64,000 nucleotides of DNA from Trichomonas vaginalis G3. Taxonomy: Eukaryota; Parabasalia; Trichomonadida; Trichomonadidae. The notes under the pieces were generated by a model that was not told the DNA's origin, searched no databases, and saw only the letters and a program-made list of their open reading frames with translations. Below are positions 42,495 through 55,548 of this stretch, piece by piece. Where the stretch lies: contig NC_067206.1 in assembly GCF_026262505.1 (NCBI RefSeq), positions 34,301,896 through 34,365,895 of the forward strand. The letters run 5' to 3'. Numbering within the stretch: the first letter of the stretch is position 1; the number at the start of each line of letters is the position of its first letter. The position numbers and the translations under genes were made by a program.

Positions 42495-42671
42495 TTATCC
42501 ATATCTAGTGATAATACTCATATACTCTGCCATAGAACCTGCATTATACTTTCCTCTAAGATATTCATGTTGAACAGGACCCCCACTATTTTCAATTCTG
42601 CTAATTCTAGAGTCTGTTTTTTGAGAAGATGAACTGCTCTTCGATTGGGATGATCCTTGCTTAGAACTCAT
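42495..42671 (-). CDS. 58-aa Ser-rich protein (unit 1 right)
   Basis: Array form with Val in the GGP-(A/V)-QH motif, as in all copies on the truncated-acyltransferase side. Start behind TTTCATTTTTAAAAG. Confidence 0.65.
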   Translation of the reverse strand: MSSKQGSSQSKSSSSSQKTDSRISRIENSGGPVQHEYLRGKYNAGSMAEYMSIITRYG

Positions 42672-42830
42672 CTTTTAAAAATGAAATGAGTTCTATTTTT
42701 TGTCAAAAATTTTATTCCTAGTCAAAAATTTTGAATCAAATTGATTCACACTATAATGATTAAAATTTAAAATATTTGATCGATTGTTATTAAAACTATA
42801 ACTTCAAGATAAAATTAATCTAATGAATTC

Positions 42831-42996
42831 CTCTTCAAAATTTTGAAATTTTGAGGGTATTCAATTTTTCTTTAAATTTCCTTTCTCCTTAATCATTCAA
42901 TTTGATTTGCGATTGTTTTGTTCATCTTAATAAATACGGTGCTGTTATCAATCTTTTAGCTTTTAGCTTTGAGCCTTTACTTTTTTTTTGAAATAA
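42831..42996. other. Spacer between units 1 and 2
   Basis: 166 non-palindromic bp between GAATTC-ended arms. It is the mirror axis of the two largest inverted blocks: unit 1 (minus the element) and unit 2 are reverse complements on either side. Confidence 0.85.
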
Positions 42997-43155
42997 GAAT
43001 TCATTAGATTAATTTTATCTTGAAGTTATAGTTTTAATAACAATCGATCAAATATTTTAAATTTTAATCATTATAGTGTGAATCAATTTGATTCAAAATT
43101 TTTGACTAGGAATAAAATTTTTGACAAAAAATAGAACTCATTTCATTTTTAAAAG

Positions 43156-43332
43156 ATGAGTTCTAAGCAAGGATCATCCCAATCGAAGAGCAGTTCATCT
43201 TCTCAAAAAACAGACTCTAGAATTAGCAGAATTGAAAATAGTGGGGGTCCTGTTCAACATGAATATCTTCGAGGAAGGTATAATGCAGGTTCTATGGCAG
43301 AGTATATGAGTATTATCACTAGATATGGATAA
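43156..43332 (+). CDS. 58-aa Ser-rich protein (unit 2 left)
   Basis: Array form with Val, intact, with the standard initiator block. Confidence 0.65.
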   Translation: MSSKQGSSQSKSSSSSQKTDSRISRIENSGGPVQHEYLRGRYNAGSMAEYMSIITRYG

Positions 43333-43923
43333 ATATAATAAATGTATGAATAAACTTTGAATATAACTAAAAATTCATTTTTATTATTCTTTCTATCTTA
43401 ATCATGATAAAAATAAGATCCACATTAACTTCATCCTCCTATATATGGTTAATGAAATTAATAAATTTTAAATGACTGAAGTTACAAATAACTTTTGAAA
43501 ATCCATGCAAATAGTATTAAACATTAATTTGAAACACCAATATATAATATTGATCAAAAATAAATGATCGCCTTATAATCATATCTGAATTTCGATTCAA
43601 AAATTGAAATTGAACTACAATCACTGTCTTAATGAGACATATAATTAATTTATTGTAATTCTAATATCTAAATGGTTAGCAAAATAGCTGTGAATTCATA
43701 TGGACAAATGTCAGAAAAAATTCAAAACTTTATGACGCAACTCACTTGTTTCAAAATTTTTATCATGTATTTATTGAACAATAAGAACTCGAAGCTATAT
43801 AATCTTGAATTATCAAAAGCAATGTAATTTTTAAACAATTGGCCGGAATATATTTTTCTCTCAAAAATTTGAGATAAATAGTTAATTAAAAAAATACACT
43901 TCATTTTTATACATCAATAGAGG

Positions 43924-45104
43924 ATGAAGTGGCTTTGGACTAATAATGTTCAGTTAGCTTTCGGTGCTAATGCTGTTCAAGAGCATCTCAAGGATTTCGT
44001 CCCAAGAAAATCACGCGTTTTATGCACATTTGGCGGCGGATCAATTGATAAGAATGGTGCTCGTTCAGTGTTGTTAAAGCATTAGCCGATCTTGAATGCG
44101 AAGTCAAATGGCAAGGAGGCATTCAGCCAAACCCAGAATACAAAACGTGTTTGGAAATTATCAAAGTTGTTCGTGAATACAAACCTGACTTACTCCTTGC
44201 CGTTGGAGGTGGCTCAGTTCTTGATGCAACCAAGTTCATTTCAGCTGCTGCATCTCTTGATCCATCAGTTGATGCTTGGGATATCATCTCAAAAGGTGCT
44301 TTCCCTGAGAAGGCGATTCCAGTTGGTTCAATCATTACTCTTCCAGCAACTGGTTCTGAATGGAACAATACATTTGTTATCTCAAGAGAAGATAGGAAAG
44401 AAAAGAATTACGGAGGTGCTCAAATCACATATCCGAAGTTCTCAATCATTGATCCAAGATACACGATGACATTACCACAGAGACAAATCAGAAATGGTTT
44501 GTTCGATGCGATGATTCATTGCACAGATCAAGTTATTACAGGCGATAAATGCCCAATGGCAGACAATTTCTTCTTTTCTGTCATGAAAGAACTTGTTGAC
44601 ATTAGCACTGGTTTATTGCAACCTGATGCTTCATTAGAACTTCATGAGAGATTGATTGTTGCTTCAGAATTCGCACAGAACCAAATATTCGCTTATGGAA
44701 AGACACCATATTGGGAAGTTCACCTTACAGCACAGCCATTGACTCCAATGTACGGTATTGATCATGCTGCCACACTTGCAATTGTTGCACCAGTCCTTTA
44801 CGAAAGGCTTAAGGAATCAAGAAAAGAGACAATGGCAGAAGCAGCTGAGTACGTTTTTGGTGTTCATGAAGGAACTGTTGATCAAAAGGCCGACAAGTTC
44901 ATCGAAGGAATCCGCAATTTTGCTATTAAACTTGGCATGCCATTGAAGGTTTCAGACTTCCCTAACGCTTCAAAGATTCAAGAAGGAGATGTTAAATTCC
45001 TTGTTGAAAGAGCTTTAGAATTAGGAAGAGGTCAACAATATGGATACAACAACGAATTGAATGCAAAAGTTGTTGAAGAGATTCTTTCTAAAGTTGTTCA
45101 ATAA
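43924..45104 (+). pseudogene. Iron-type alcohol dehydrogenase copy 3
   Basis: Same as copy 2. The shared disruption lies near 44067-44070: the reading frame before it meets a stop within a few codons, and the family homology (PNPEYKTC onward) continues in another frame. It serves as the uninterrupted reference for the element's insertion site (AACCAAATATTCGC near 44680). Confidence 0.85.
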
Positions 45105-45156
45105 AAAAACAACTTAAAATGAAATAAAATCATCATTTTAGAATTTTAATATTTTT

Positions 45157-45342
45157 TTAAACATTACATTCCATGCAGAATGTTTTATTCTTTCTATTTT
45201 CAAACTTGAAATTCCTATAAAAGCTTCTTAGTTCATACATAGCTCCAAAAATAGCGCACAGTGCATTTGATGTATTTCCAACTATATGAATGCAAATACT
45301 GTTGAATTGATTCCTATCAAAGTAGGTAAATAAAATCCCCAT
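45157..45342 (-). CDS. Possible 61-aa protein (unit 2, left)
   Basis: Third copy of the frame described at 34765-34950. Confidence 0.3.
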   Translation of the reverse strand: MGILFTYFDRNQFNSICIHIVGNTSNALCAIFGAMYELRSFYRNFKFENRKNKTFCMECNV

Positions 45343-45875
45343 ATAAATATGCAAACTAATGAAATATATGTAAAAGATAATCACTGAATAGAATTTTATT
45401 CATAATTTCTCAATGAATTCCGCTTTATTAATGAACGAAATAAATATAGCTCTTCTATTTACAGTACAAGCAATCTGTGTTAATGTTAGATAAGTTTGTT
45501 ACAATTATCCATTAAAAATTGTTTCAATCACGATTTGATAAAATTTTTTTTGAAATATCGAATCTAAATATTTCAACAGTTAAATGCTGTGAAAGATTTT
45601 AAAACAACACAAAGTCTGCCATTTGGCTCACTTCTGACCTTGTTGCTTTTCGATGAAGTAAACAAAAAATGAATAGATAATAGACGATATAGACCAATAA
45701 ATATAATCGGTTTTCATTGAATTATTTTCAGAGGTAGGTATGAATTCACATGACTAATTCTGATAAAAATGAAAATCCCATTATATTATACGAAATTATT
45801 AAATATCTCTTAAATATTTTTCAATAGATTCATGATTCAAAACTTTGAAATAAGAAAAACACTTCATTTTTGTGA

Positions 45876-46955
45876 ATGTCAGCTCGCCCAGCAGTCGGAT
45901 GGGAATCACATTTTATTGCAACCAAGGCATATATTCAATTTGCATTGAGCATTAGCGATAAGTCATTTATGCCAAAACTACTCAACAAGATAGACAAAAC
46001 AGTTGCCGCTCTTCATTATGGTACAGATGGAAAACAAATATTTAGGACTCATGGCTCTACACCAATATATAAACTCCCTGATAACGTCACTGATCTTGGA
46101 CAATTAAATGAAATTATGTATCAGAAGTATACTCGTCCATTAGACCACGCATTAGCCTCTATTGGGACAAATAAAGATACTATTGTTCTTAATATTAACC
46201 ATCTTGCAGCAGATGGAGGATATCTTCATAATTTATTTGAATTTTTAAAGACAGATGAAGATATCAACTACATCCCTAGTATTATTCCAACAGAAAAAGT
46301 ATTTGAAAAAGAAATTAATGAATATAATGGATCTCTTCCATTGTTCCCAGTTGCAGATCCATCGTTAACTCGTGCTATTCCTCAAGATCAGTTAAATTAC
46401 CATACAGCATACGGAATGTTTACTAATAACATATCAATTGATGCAAAAACATTGATGACCTCTAAAATTAACGGAAAGATCAAAAATTTGACAGAATATT
46501 ATTGGGCAAGTGTCATTTTATCTGTATCAGCATTCAACAACAAGCTTGAAAACACCGGAATTCCAACATGCATTAATTTAAGACAATACTTAAATAAATC
46601 AGATTTCAACATTGGAAATTGTTTCTCTCACGTCATTGTTTCGACACACGTTACAAAAGATGATGATGTTAAAACATTGATGGATAATCTCCGTCAAGAT
46701 TTCAATAACAAATACAAGTTAAGAACTCCAATTGGAGAATTGAAATCACTAAAACAAGGCTCGCTTTTCCAAGCTAGTGTTAAAGGATTAGTTCCAGATA
46801 TTTCACTCAATGGAACATTTAAGATGGAAAAACCATTCAAAGACATGCGAAAAAAAACATTAAAAAAATTATTGTTTGTGTATATTTCAATATTCAACCA
46901 TTCAAATTTTTTTGGACCTTTTTTTCTATCAAATCATAATCCCAAAACAATTTGA
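45876..46955 (+). pseudogene. Acyltransferase, 3'-truncated copy, unit 2
   Basis: Mirror of the unit 1 truncated copy; joins the foldback repeat at about 46850. Confidence 0.8.
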
Positions 46956-47649
46956 AGGGTGTGATATAGCGAATATACCTCAAATTTTTCTGAGGCAAAG
47001 CTCAGAAAAATTTGAGGTATATTGTTTATATTCAAGAATTTGAAAGTATATCTAAATTTTCTTTACTCGATGATTCAAATCGATTTGTTTGTTGAAAGAT
47101 ATGACGAACTTTTTTTTATCTTTCTTTGTAATATTTCATAGGATTGAAAATGAAACTTGCTTTTGATCTTCTTAGATAATATTATCCATATTGGCGATTC
47201 TGCCTTTAATGGTTTTGAATCAGATGTATTGAAATTTTGAATAGACGTGGTTGTCTGATTAATTCAAAAAATAAATAAAAAATAAATAAAATTATCATTC
47301 AATCGCCAATATGGATAATATTATCTAAGAAGATCAAAAGCAAGTTTCATTTTCAATCCTATGAAATATTACAAAGAAAGATAAAAAAAAGTTCGTCATA
47401 TCTTTCAACAAACAAATCGATTTGAATCATCGAGTAAAGAAAATTTAGATATACTTTCAAATTCTTGAATATAAACAATATACCTCAAATTTTTCTGAGC
47501 TTTGCCTCAGAAAAATTTGAGGTATATTCGCTATATCACACCCTTCAAATTGTTTTGGGATTATGATTTGATAGAAAAAAAGGTCCAAAAAAATTTGAAT
47601 GGTTGAATATTGAAATATACACAAACAATAATTTTTTAATGTTTTTTTT
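46850..47649. repeat. 800-bp foldback repeat, unit 2
   Basis: Arms 46850-47199 and 47301-47649 around a 101-bp spacer whose orientation is opposite to that in unit 1, as expected if the whole unit is flipped. Confidence 0.85.
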
Positions 47650-47802
47650 ATTCAATAAATTCAGTGAATAGCAATATAAACAAATGATTTAAAACGGTTT
47701 TCATCATTTAATTTTTGTTGTATTTCACAAATATAAAGTTTGTCAGATCTGACACGCACCATAAGGAAATTTGATAATAATTCAAAATCATCATTATTTA
47801 AT

Positions 47803-48522
47803 ATGTTCGCCTTGGCTATCCTTGCATCATCAAGAGCCTCACGCGTCTTAAAGGTTGGACGGCAACCATCCAGCCGCTGGCCAATTAGACCATATCCATT
47901 TCCATTAAAGTATTCATCAAACGATGAAGAGACCAACATGATTAGTCCAGACTTCTTAAAACATTTAGTAGATGCCGCTGAGAAAGAACTTAGTCGACCG
48001 TTCTATCCAAGATACTTCCCCAGAAACGCTGAAGAATCAACAATTGACCCTGACAATTTCCCACCATTAGTTGGTATAGCAGTCGATATTGTTGGTGGGA
48101 TTATCATTGACAAACTAATCGATAGACTTCACAGGAACAGTGCCAATGCAGAAGAGGCGTTAGATATTGATTATGACAACATCCCATGGGGTCCAATTAT
48201 TAAAGGAGCCGGCAAGATCATTGGTAAGGCTGGATTAGAAGAATTAGTTAAATGGGCTGCTGGTAAGATTCTTCCAAACAATTCAGTATCCGATTCAATG
48301 TATCAACCATATCGCTTATATCTCAATGCAGAAGAGGAGTCAGATATCGATTATGACAACATCCCATGGGGTCCAATTATTAAAGGAGCCGGCAAGATCA
48401 TTGGCGAGGCTGGATTAAAAGAACTGGTTAAATGGGCTGCTGGTAAGATTCTTCCAAACGATTCAGTATCCAATTCTTTTACTCCATATTTTCCAAGAAG
48501 ACCATTATGGAAGGACTACTAA
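47803..48522 (+). CDS. Secreted modular peptide precursor (unit 2)
   Basis: Identical protein to the unit 1 copy. The ATG at 47803 lies behind TCATTA at 47791-47796. The gene reads away from the foldback repeat. Confidence 0.7.
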   Translation: MFALAILASSRASRVLKVGRQPSSRWPIRPYPFPLKYSSNDEETNMISPDFLKHLVDAAEKELSRPFYPRYFPRNAEESTIDPDNFPPLVGIAVDIVGGIIIDKLIDRLHRNSANAEEALDIDYDNIPWGPIIKGAGKIIGKAGLEELVKWAAGKILPNNSVSDSMYQPYRLYLNAEEESDIDYDNIPWGPIIKGAGKIIGEAGLKELVKWAAGKILPNDSVSNSFTPYFPRRPLWKDY

Positions 48523-49092
48523 AATAAAAAATCTTTTGATTTTTTAGTCATTTGAATTTTTTAAGAGCACAAATACATCCACATACATCTGACTTTAAAG
48601 TTAACAGTTTAATAGTCAAATTTAAACTCGTTACAACACATAATAAAACTCTGCTAATATAGATGGAATATATGACATATAGATAGCTTCATATTAAAAA
48701 AAAATAGAAGATTACAAATACAATTATTTAACAAAACTTGAATAGAACCAACATGTTCTTTCATAGCCTCAAAGTCTAAGTCTCCACATGCATACATTCT
48801 CAATTTTGGGAGAGCTCTCAATTTATGAGATAGTTTAAGTGCTTCTTTCTCGAAATATAAAAAGCATAAGAGAAAATATCATATAGCAATATGACCACAT
48901 ATGGATTCATATATACAATTAGTATATTTATACTGAATGAAAACAAACATATCTCCTTGGAACAATGAATTTTAAAACCTACAAAATTAATACTGCTTTT
49001 GAACCAAAAACATTCAGCCTAAATCGATGTTTTCCTATTTAGATATTAAAATAATTAATTCTCTAACATTTCACATGGCATATTTAAAATAA

Positions 49093-50343
49093 TTAAATCA
49101 TCATTTGGATTTCTTTTTGTAAACTCTTTTTGAAGTTCATCTGATGATCTCTAAGCATGTCAAATACTTCGCCGATCTTCATATTAGGAGAAATGTTTTG
49201 AAGACCATAATGGAATGACGAAAGCAATGTTTTAGCTTCATTATCACTGATATCACCAGATGGATGACGGAGCTTTCCAAACAATGTGTTTTGATTGCCA
49301 TTGACAATTGAATAACCAATGAAACAAAGAATTGATGCATTAGAGCCATCAATAGTTCCTAAATCAATTCGCATGTCTTTGAATGGTTTTTCCATCTTAA
49401 ATGTTCCATTGAGTGAAATATCTGGAACTAATCCTTTAACACTAGCTTGGAAAAGCGAGCCTTGTTTTAGTGATTTCAATTCTCCAATTGGAGTTCTTAA
49501 CTTGTATTTGTTATTGAAATCTTGACGGAGATTATCCATCAATGTTTTAACATCATCATCTTTTGTAACGTGTGTCGAAACAATGACGTGAGAGAAACAA
49601 TTTCCAATGTTGAAATCTGATTTATTTAAGTATTGTCTTAAATTAATGCATGTTGGAATTCCGGTGTTTTCAAGCTTGTTGTTGAATGCTGATACAGATA
49701 AAATGACACTTGCCCAATAATATTCTGTCAAATTTTTGATCTTTCCGTTAATTTTAGAGGTCATCAATGTTTTTGCATCAATTGATATGTTATTAGTAAA
49801 CATTCCGTATGCTGTATGGTAATTTAACTGATCTTGAGGAATAGCACGAGTTAACGATGGATCTGCAACTGGGAACAATGGAAGAGATCCATTATATTCA
49901 TTAATTTCTTTTTCAAATACTTTTTCTGTTGGAATAATACTAGGGATGTAGTTGATATCTTCATCTGTCTTTAAAAATTCAAATAAATTATGAAGATATC
50001 CTCCATCTGCTGCAAGATGGTTAATATTAAGAACAATAGTATCTTTATTTGTCCCAATAGAGGCTAATGCGTGGTCTAATGGACGAGTATACTTCTGATA
50101 CATAATTTCATTTAATTGTCCAAGATCAGTGACGTTATCAGGGAGTTTATATATTGGTGTAGAGCCATGAGTCCTAAATATTTGTTTTCCATCTGTACCA
50201 TAATGAAGAGCGGCAACTGTTTTGTCTATCTTGTTGAGTAGTTTTGGCATAAATGACTTATCGCTAATGCTCAATGCAAATTGAATATATGCCTTGGTTG
50301 CAATAAAATGTGATTCCCATCCGACTGCTGGGCGAGCTGACAT
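49093..50343 (-). CDS. HxxxDG acyltransferase, full copy, unit 2
   Basis: Uninterrupted 416-residue copy, identical to the unit 1 full copy. Convergent with the peptide precursor; the relic lies between them. Confidence 0.8.
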   Translation of the reverse strand: MSARPAVGWESHFIATKAYIQFALSISDKSFMPKLLNKIDKTVAALHYGTDGKQIFRTHGSTPIYKLPDNVTDLGQLNEIMYQKYTRPLDHALASIGTNKDTIVLNINHLAADGGYLHNLFEFLKTDEDINYIPSIIPTEKVFEKEINEYNGSLPLFPVADPSLTRAIPQDQLNYHTAYGMFTNNISIDAKTLMTSKINGKIKNLTEYYWASVILSVSAFNNKLENTGIPTCINLRQYLNKSDFNIGNCFSHVIVSTHVTKDDDVKTLMDNLRQDFNNKYKLRTPIGELKSLKQGSLFQASVKGLVPDISLNGTFKMEKPFKDMRIDLGTIDGSNASILCFIGYSIVNGNQNTLFGKLRHPSGDISDNEAKTLLSSFHYGLQNISPNMKIGEVFDMLRDHQMNFKKSLQKEIQMMI

Positions 50344-50876
50344 TCACAAAAATGAAGTGTTTTTCTTATTTCAAAGTTTTGAATCATGAATCTATTGAAA
50401 AATATTTAAGAGATATTTAATAATTTCGTATAATATAATGGGATTTTCATTTTTATCAGAATTAGTCATGTGAATTCATACCTACCTCTGAAAATAATTC
50501 AATGAAAACCGATTATATTTATTGGTCTATATCGTCTATTATCTATTCATTTTTTGTTTACTTCATCGAAAAGCAACAAGGTCAGAAGTGAGCCAAATGG
50601 CAGACTTTGTGTTGTTTTAAAATCTTTCACAGCATTTAACTGTTGAAATATTTAGATTCGATATTTCAAAAAAAATTTTATCAAATCGTGATTGAAACAA
50701 TTTTTAATGGATAATTGTAACAAACTTATCTAACATTAACACAGATTGCTTGTACTGTAAATAGAAGAGCTATATTTATTTCGTTCATTAATAAAGCGGA
50801 ATTCATTGAGAAATTATGAATAAAATTCTATTCAGTGATTATCTTTTACATATATTTCATTAGTTTGCATATTTAT

Positions 50877-51062
50877 ATGGGGATTTTATTTACCTACTTT
50901 GATAGGAATCAATTCAACAGTATTTGCATTCATATAGTTGGAAATACATCAAATGCACTGTGCGCTATTTTTGGAGCTATGTATGAACTAAGAAGCTTTT
51001 ATAGGAATTTCAAGTTTGAAAATAGAAAGAATAAAACATTCTGCATGGAATGTAATGTTTAA
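50877..51062 (+). CDS. Possible 61-aa protein (unit 2, right)
   Basis: Fourth copy of the frame described at 34765-34950. Confidence 0.3.
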   Translation: MGILFTYFDRNQFNSICIHIVGNTSNALCAIFGAMYELRSFYRNFKFENRKNKTFCMECNV

Positions 51063-51114
51063 AAAAATATTAAAATTCTAAAATGATGATTTTATTTCAT
51101 TTTAAGTTGTTTTT

Positions 51115-52295
51115 TTATTGAACAACTTTAGAAAGAATCTCTTCAACAACTTTTGCATTCAATTCGTTGTTGTATCCATATTGTTGACCTCTTCCTAATT
51201 CTAAAGCTCTTTCAACAAGGAATTTAACATCTCCTTCTTGAATCTTTGAAGCGTTAGGGAAGTCTGAAACCTTCAATGGCATGCCAAGTTTAATAGCAAA
51301 ATTGCGGATTCCTTCGATGAACTTGTCGGCCTTTTGATCAACAGTTCCTTCATGAACACCAAAAACGTACTCAGCTGCTTCTGCCATTGTCTCTTTTCTT
51401 GATTCCTTAAGCCTTTCGTAAAGGACTGGTGCAACAATTGCAAGTGTGGCAGCATGATCAATACCGTACATTGGAGTCAATGGCTGTGCTGTAAGGTGAA
51501 CTTCCCAATATGGTGTCTTTCCATAAGCGAATATTTGGTTCTGTGCGAATTCTGAAGCAACAATCAATCTCTCATGAAGTTCTAATGAAGCATCAGGTTG
51601 CAATAAACCAGTGCTAATGTCAACAAGTTCTTTCATGACAGAAAAGAAGAAATTGTCTGCCATTGGGCATTTATCGCCTGTAATAACTTGATCTGTGCAA
51701 TGAATCATCGCATCGAACAAACCATTTCTGATTTGTCTCTGTGGTAATGTCATCGTGTATCTTGGATCAATGATTGAGAACTTCGGATATGTGATTTGAG
51801 CACCTCCGTAATTCTTTTCTTTCCTATCTTCTCTTGAGATAACAAATGTATTGTTCCATTCAGAACCAGTTGCTGGAAGAGTAATGATTGAACCAACTGG
51901 AATCGCCTTCTCAGGGAAAGCACCTTTTGAGATGATATCCCAAGCATCAACTGATGGATCAAGAGATGCAGCAGCTGAAATGAACTTGGTTGCATCAAGA
52001 ACTGAGCCACCTCCAACGGCAAGGAGTAAGTCAGGTTTGTATTCACGAACAACTTTGATAATTTCCAAACACGTTTTGTATTCTGGGTTTGGCTGAATGC
52101 CTCCTTGCCATTTGACTTCGCATTCAAGATCGGCTAATGCTTTAACAACACTGAACGAGCACCATTCTTATCAATTGATCCGCCGCCAAATGTGCATAAA
52201 ACGCGTGATTTTCTTGGGACGAAATCCTTGAGATGCTCTTGAACAGCATTAGCACCGAAAGCTAACTGAACATTATTAGTCCAAAGCCACTTCAT
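51115..52295 (-). pseudogene. Iron-type alcohol dehydrogenase copy 4
   Basis: Same sequence and same frame disruption as copies 2 and 3; lies upstream of the full acyltransferase, in the same direction. Confidence 0.85.
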
Positions 52296-52886
52296 CCTCT
52301 ATTGATGTATAAAAATGAAGTGTATTTTTTTAATTAACTATTTATCTCAAATTTTTGAGAGAAAAATATATTCCGGCCAATTGTTTAAAAATTACATTGC
52401 TTTTGATAATTCAAGATTATATAGCTTCGAGTTCTTATTGTTCAATAAATACATGATAAAAATTTTGAAACAAGTGAGTTGCGTCATAAAGTTTTGAATT
52501 TTTTCTGACATTTGTCCATATGAATTCACAGCTATTTTGCTAACCATTTAGATATTAGAATTACAATAAATTAATTATATGTCTCATTAAGACAGTGATT
52601 GTAGTTCAATTTCAATTTTTGAATCGAAATTCAGATATGATTATAAGGCGATCATTTATTTTTGATCAATATTATATATTGGTGTTTCAAATTAATGTTT
52701 AATACTATTTGCATGGATTTTCAAAAGTTATTTGTAACTTCAGTCATTTAAAATTTATTAATTTCATTAACCATATATAGGAGGATGAAGTTAATGTGGA
52801 TCTTATTTTTATCATGATTAAGATAGAAAGAATAATAAAAATGAATTTTTAGTTATATTCAAAGTTTATTCATACATTTATTATAT

Positions 52887-53063
52887 TTATCCATATCTAG
52901 TGATAATACTCATATACTCTGCCATAGAACCTGCATTATACCTTCCTCTAAGATATTCATGTTGAGCAGGACCCCCACTATTTTCAATTCTGCTAATTCT
53001 AGAGTCTGTTTTTTGAGAAGATGAACTGCTCTTCGATTGGGATGATCCTTGCTTAGAACTCAT
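52887..53063 (-). CDS. 58-aa Ser-rich protein (unit 2 right)
   Basis: Array form with Ala, on the full-acyltransferase side. Confidence 0.65.
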   Translation of the reverse strand: MSSKQGSSQSKSSSSSQKTDSRISRIENSGGPAQHEYLRGRYNAGSMAEYMSIITRYG

Positions 53064-53222
53064 CTTTTAAAAATGAAATGAGTTCTATTTTTTGTCAAAA
53101 ATTTTATTCCTAGTCAAAAATTTTGAATCAAATTGATTCACACTATAATGATTAAAATTTAAAATATTTGATCGATTGTTATTAAAACTATAACTTCAAG
53201 ATAAAATTAATCTAATGAATTC

Positions 53223-53388
53223 CTCTTCAAAATTTTGAAATTTTGAGGGTATTCAATTTTTCTTTAAATTTCCTTTCTCCTTAATCATTCAATTTGATTT
53301 GCGATTGTTTTGTTCATCTTAATAAATACGGTGCTGTTATCAATCTTTTAGCTTTTAGCTTTGAGCCTTTACTTTTTTTTTGAAATAA
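53223..53388. other. Spacer between units 2 and 3
   Basis: 166 bp, same orientation as the spacer at 42831. Here the flanking palindrome extends only about 4 kb per side, up to the acyltransferase truncation point, because units 2 and 3 have the same orientation. Confidence 0.85.
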
Positions 53389-53547
53389 GAATTCATTAGA
53401 TTAATTTTATCTTGAAGTTATAGTTTTAATAACAATCGATCAAATATTTTAAATTTTAATCATTATAGTGTGAATCAATTTGATTCAAAATTTTTGACTA
53501 GGAATAAAATTTTTGACAAAAAATAGAACTCATTTCATTTTTAAAAG

Positions 53548-53724
53548 ATGAGTTCTAAGCAAGGATCATCCCAATCGAAGAGCAGTTCATCTTCTCAAAA
53601 AACAGACTCTAGAATTAGCAGAATTGAAAATAGTGGGGGTCCTGTTCAACATGAATATCTTCGAGGAAGGTATAATGCAGGTTCTATGGCAGAGTATATG
53701 AGTATTATCACTAGATATGGATAA
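53548..53724 (+). CDS. 58-aa Ser-rich protein (unit 3 left)
   Basis: Array form with Val. Confidence 0.65.
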   Translation: MSSKQGSSQSKSSSSSQKTDSRISRIENSGGPVQHEYLRGRYNAGSMAEYMSIITRYG

Positions 53725-54315
53725 ATATAATAAATGTATGAATAAACTTTGAATATAACTAAAAATTCATTTTTATTATTCTTTCTATCTTAATCATGAT
53801 AAAAATAAGATCCACATTAACTTCATCCTCCTATATATGGTTAATGAAATTAATAAATTTTAAATGACTGAAGTTACAAATAACTTTTGAAAATCCATGC
53901 AAATAGTATTAAACATTAATTTGAAACACCAATATATAATATTGATCAAAAATAAATGATCGCCTTATAATCATATCTGAATTTCGATTCAAAAATTGAA
54001 ATTGAACTACAATCACTGTCTTAATGAGACATATAATTAATTTATTGTAATTCTAATATCTAAATGGTTAGCAAAATAGCTGTGAATTCATATGGACAAA
54101 TGTCAGAAAAAATTCAAAACTTTATGACGCAACTCACTTGTTTCAAAATTTTTATCATGTATTTATTGAACAATAAGAACTCGAAGCTATATAATCTTGA
54201 ATTATCAAAAGCAATGTAATTTTTAAACAATTGGCCGGAATATATTTTTCTCTCAAAAATTTGAGATAAATAGTTAATTAAAAAAATACACTTCATTTTT
54301 ATACATCAATAGAGG

Positions 54316-55496
54316 ATGAAGTGGCTTTGGACTAATAATGTTCAGTTAGCTTTCGGTGCTAATGCTGTTCAAGAGCATCTCAAGGATTTCGTCCCAAGAA
54401 AATCACGCGTTTTATGCACATTTGGCGGCGGATCAATTGATAAGAATGGTGCTCGTTCAGTGTTGTTAAAGCATTAGCCGATCTTGAATGCGAAGTCAAA
54501 TGGCAAGGAGGCATTCAGCCAAACCCAGAATACAAAACGTGTTTGGAAATTATCAAAGTTGTTCGTGAATACAAACCTGACTTACTCCTTGCCGTTGGAG
54601 GTGGCTCAGTTCTTGATGCAACCAAGTTCATTTCAGCTGCTGCATCTCTTGATCCATCAGTTGATGCTTGGGATATCATCTCAAAAGGTGCTTTCCCTGA
54701 GAAGGCGATTCCAGTTGGTTCAATCATTACTCTTCCAGCAACTGGTTCTGAATGGAACAATACATTTGTTATCTCAAGAGAAGATAGGAAAGAAAAGAAT
54801 TACGGAGGTGCTCAAATCACATATCCGAAGTTCTCAATCATTGATCCAAGATACACGATGACATTACCACAGAGACAAATCAGAAATGGTTTGTTCGATG
54901 CGATGATTCATTGCACAGATCAAGTTATTACAGGCGATAAATGCCCAATGGCAGACAATTTCTTCTTTTCTGTCATGAAAGAACTTGTTGACATTAGCAC
55001 TGGTTTATTGCAACCTGATGCTTCATTAGAACTTCATGAGAGATTGATTGTTGCTTCAGAATTCGCACAGAACCAAATATTCGCTTATGGAAAGACACCA
55101 TATTGGGAAGTTCACCTTACAGCACAGCCATTGACTCCAATGTACGGTATTGATCATGCTGCCACACTTGCAATTGTTGCACCAGTCCTTTACGAAAGGC
55201 TTAAGGAATCAAGAAAAGAGACAATGGCAGAAGCAGCTGAGTACGTTTTTGGTGTTCATGAAGGAACTGTTGATCAAAAGGCCGACAAGTTCATCGAAGG
55301 AATCCGCAATTTTGCTATTAAACTTGGCATGCCATTGAAGGTTTCAGACTTCCCTAACGCTTCAAAGATTCAAGAAGGAGATGTTAAATTCCTTGTTGAA
55401 AGAGCTTTAGAATTAGGAAGAGGTCAACAATATGGATACAACAACGAATTGAATGCAAAAGTTGTTGAAGAGATTCTTTCTAAAGTTGTTCAATAA
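54316..55496 (+). pseudogene. Iron-type alcohol dehydrogenase copy 5
   Basis: 10,392 bp downstream of copy 3, with the same frame disruption. Confidence 0.85.
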
Positions 55497-55548
55497 AAAA
55501 ACAACTTAAAATGAAATAAAATCATCATTTTAGAATTTTAATATTTTT

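Larger units (their letters stand above)
13107..42830 (-). repeat. Array unit 1 (inverted orientation)
   Basis: 29,724 bp including the element; without it and one target duplication, 10,226 bp. Order: 58-aa, dehydrogenase (split), full acyltransferase, peptide precursor (opposed), foldback, truncated acyltransferase, dehydrogenase, 58-aa. This is the reverse complement of units 2 and 3. Confidence 0.9.
42997..53222 (+). repeat. Array unit 2
   Basis: 10,226 bp. Order: 58-aa, dehydrogenase, truncated acyltransferase, foldback, peptide precursor, full acyltransferase (minus strand), dehydrogenase (minus), 58-aa (minus). With its spacer the period is 10,392 bp. Confidence 0.9.

Noticed and set aside
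47740-47802. 21-residue N-terminal extension of the peptide precursor
   Set aside because: It would need a TTG start; the ATG at 47803 has an initiator close upstream and gives a signal-like N-terminus.
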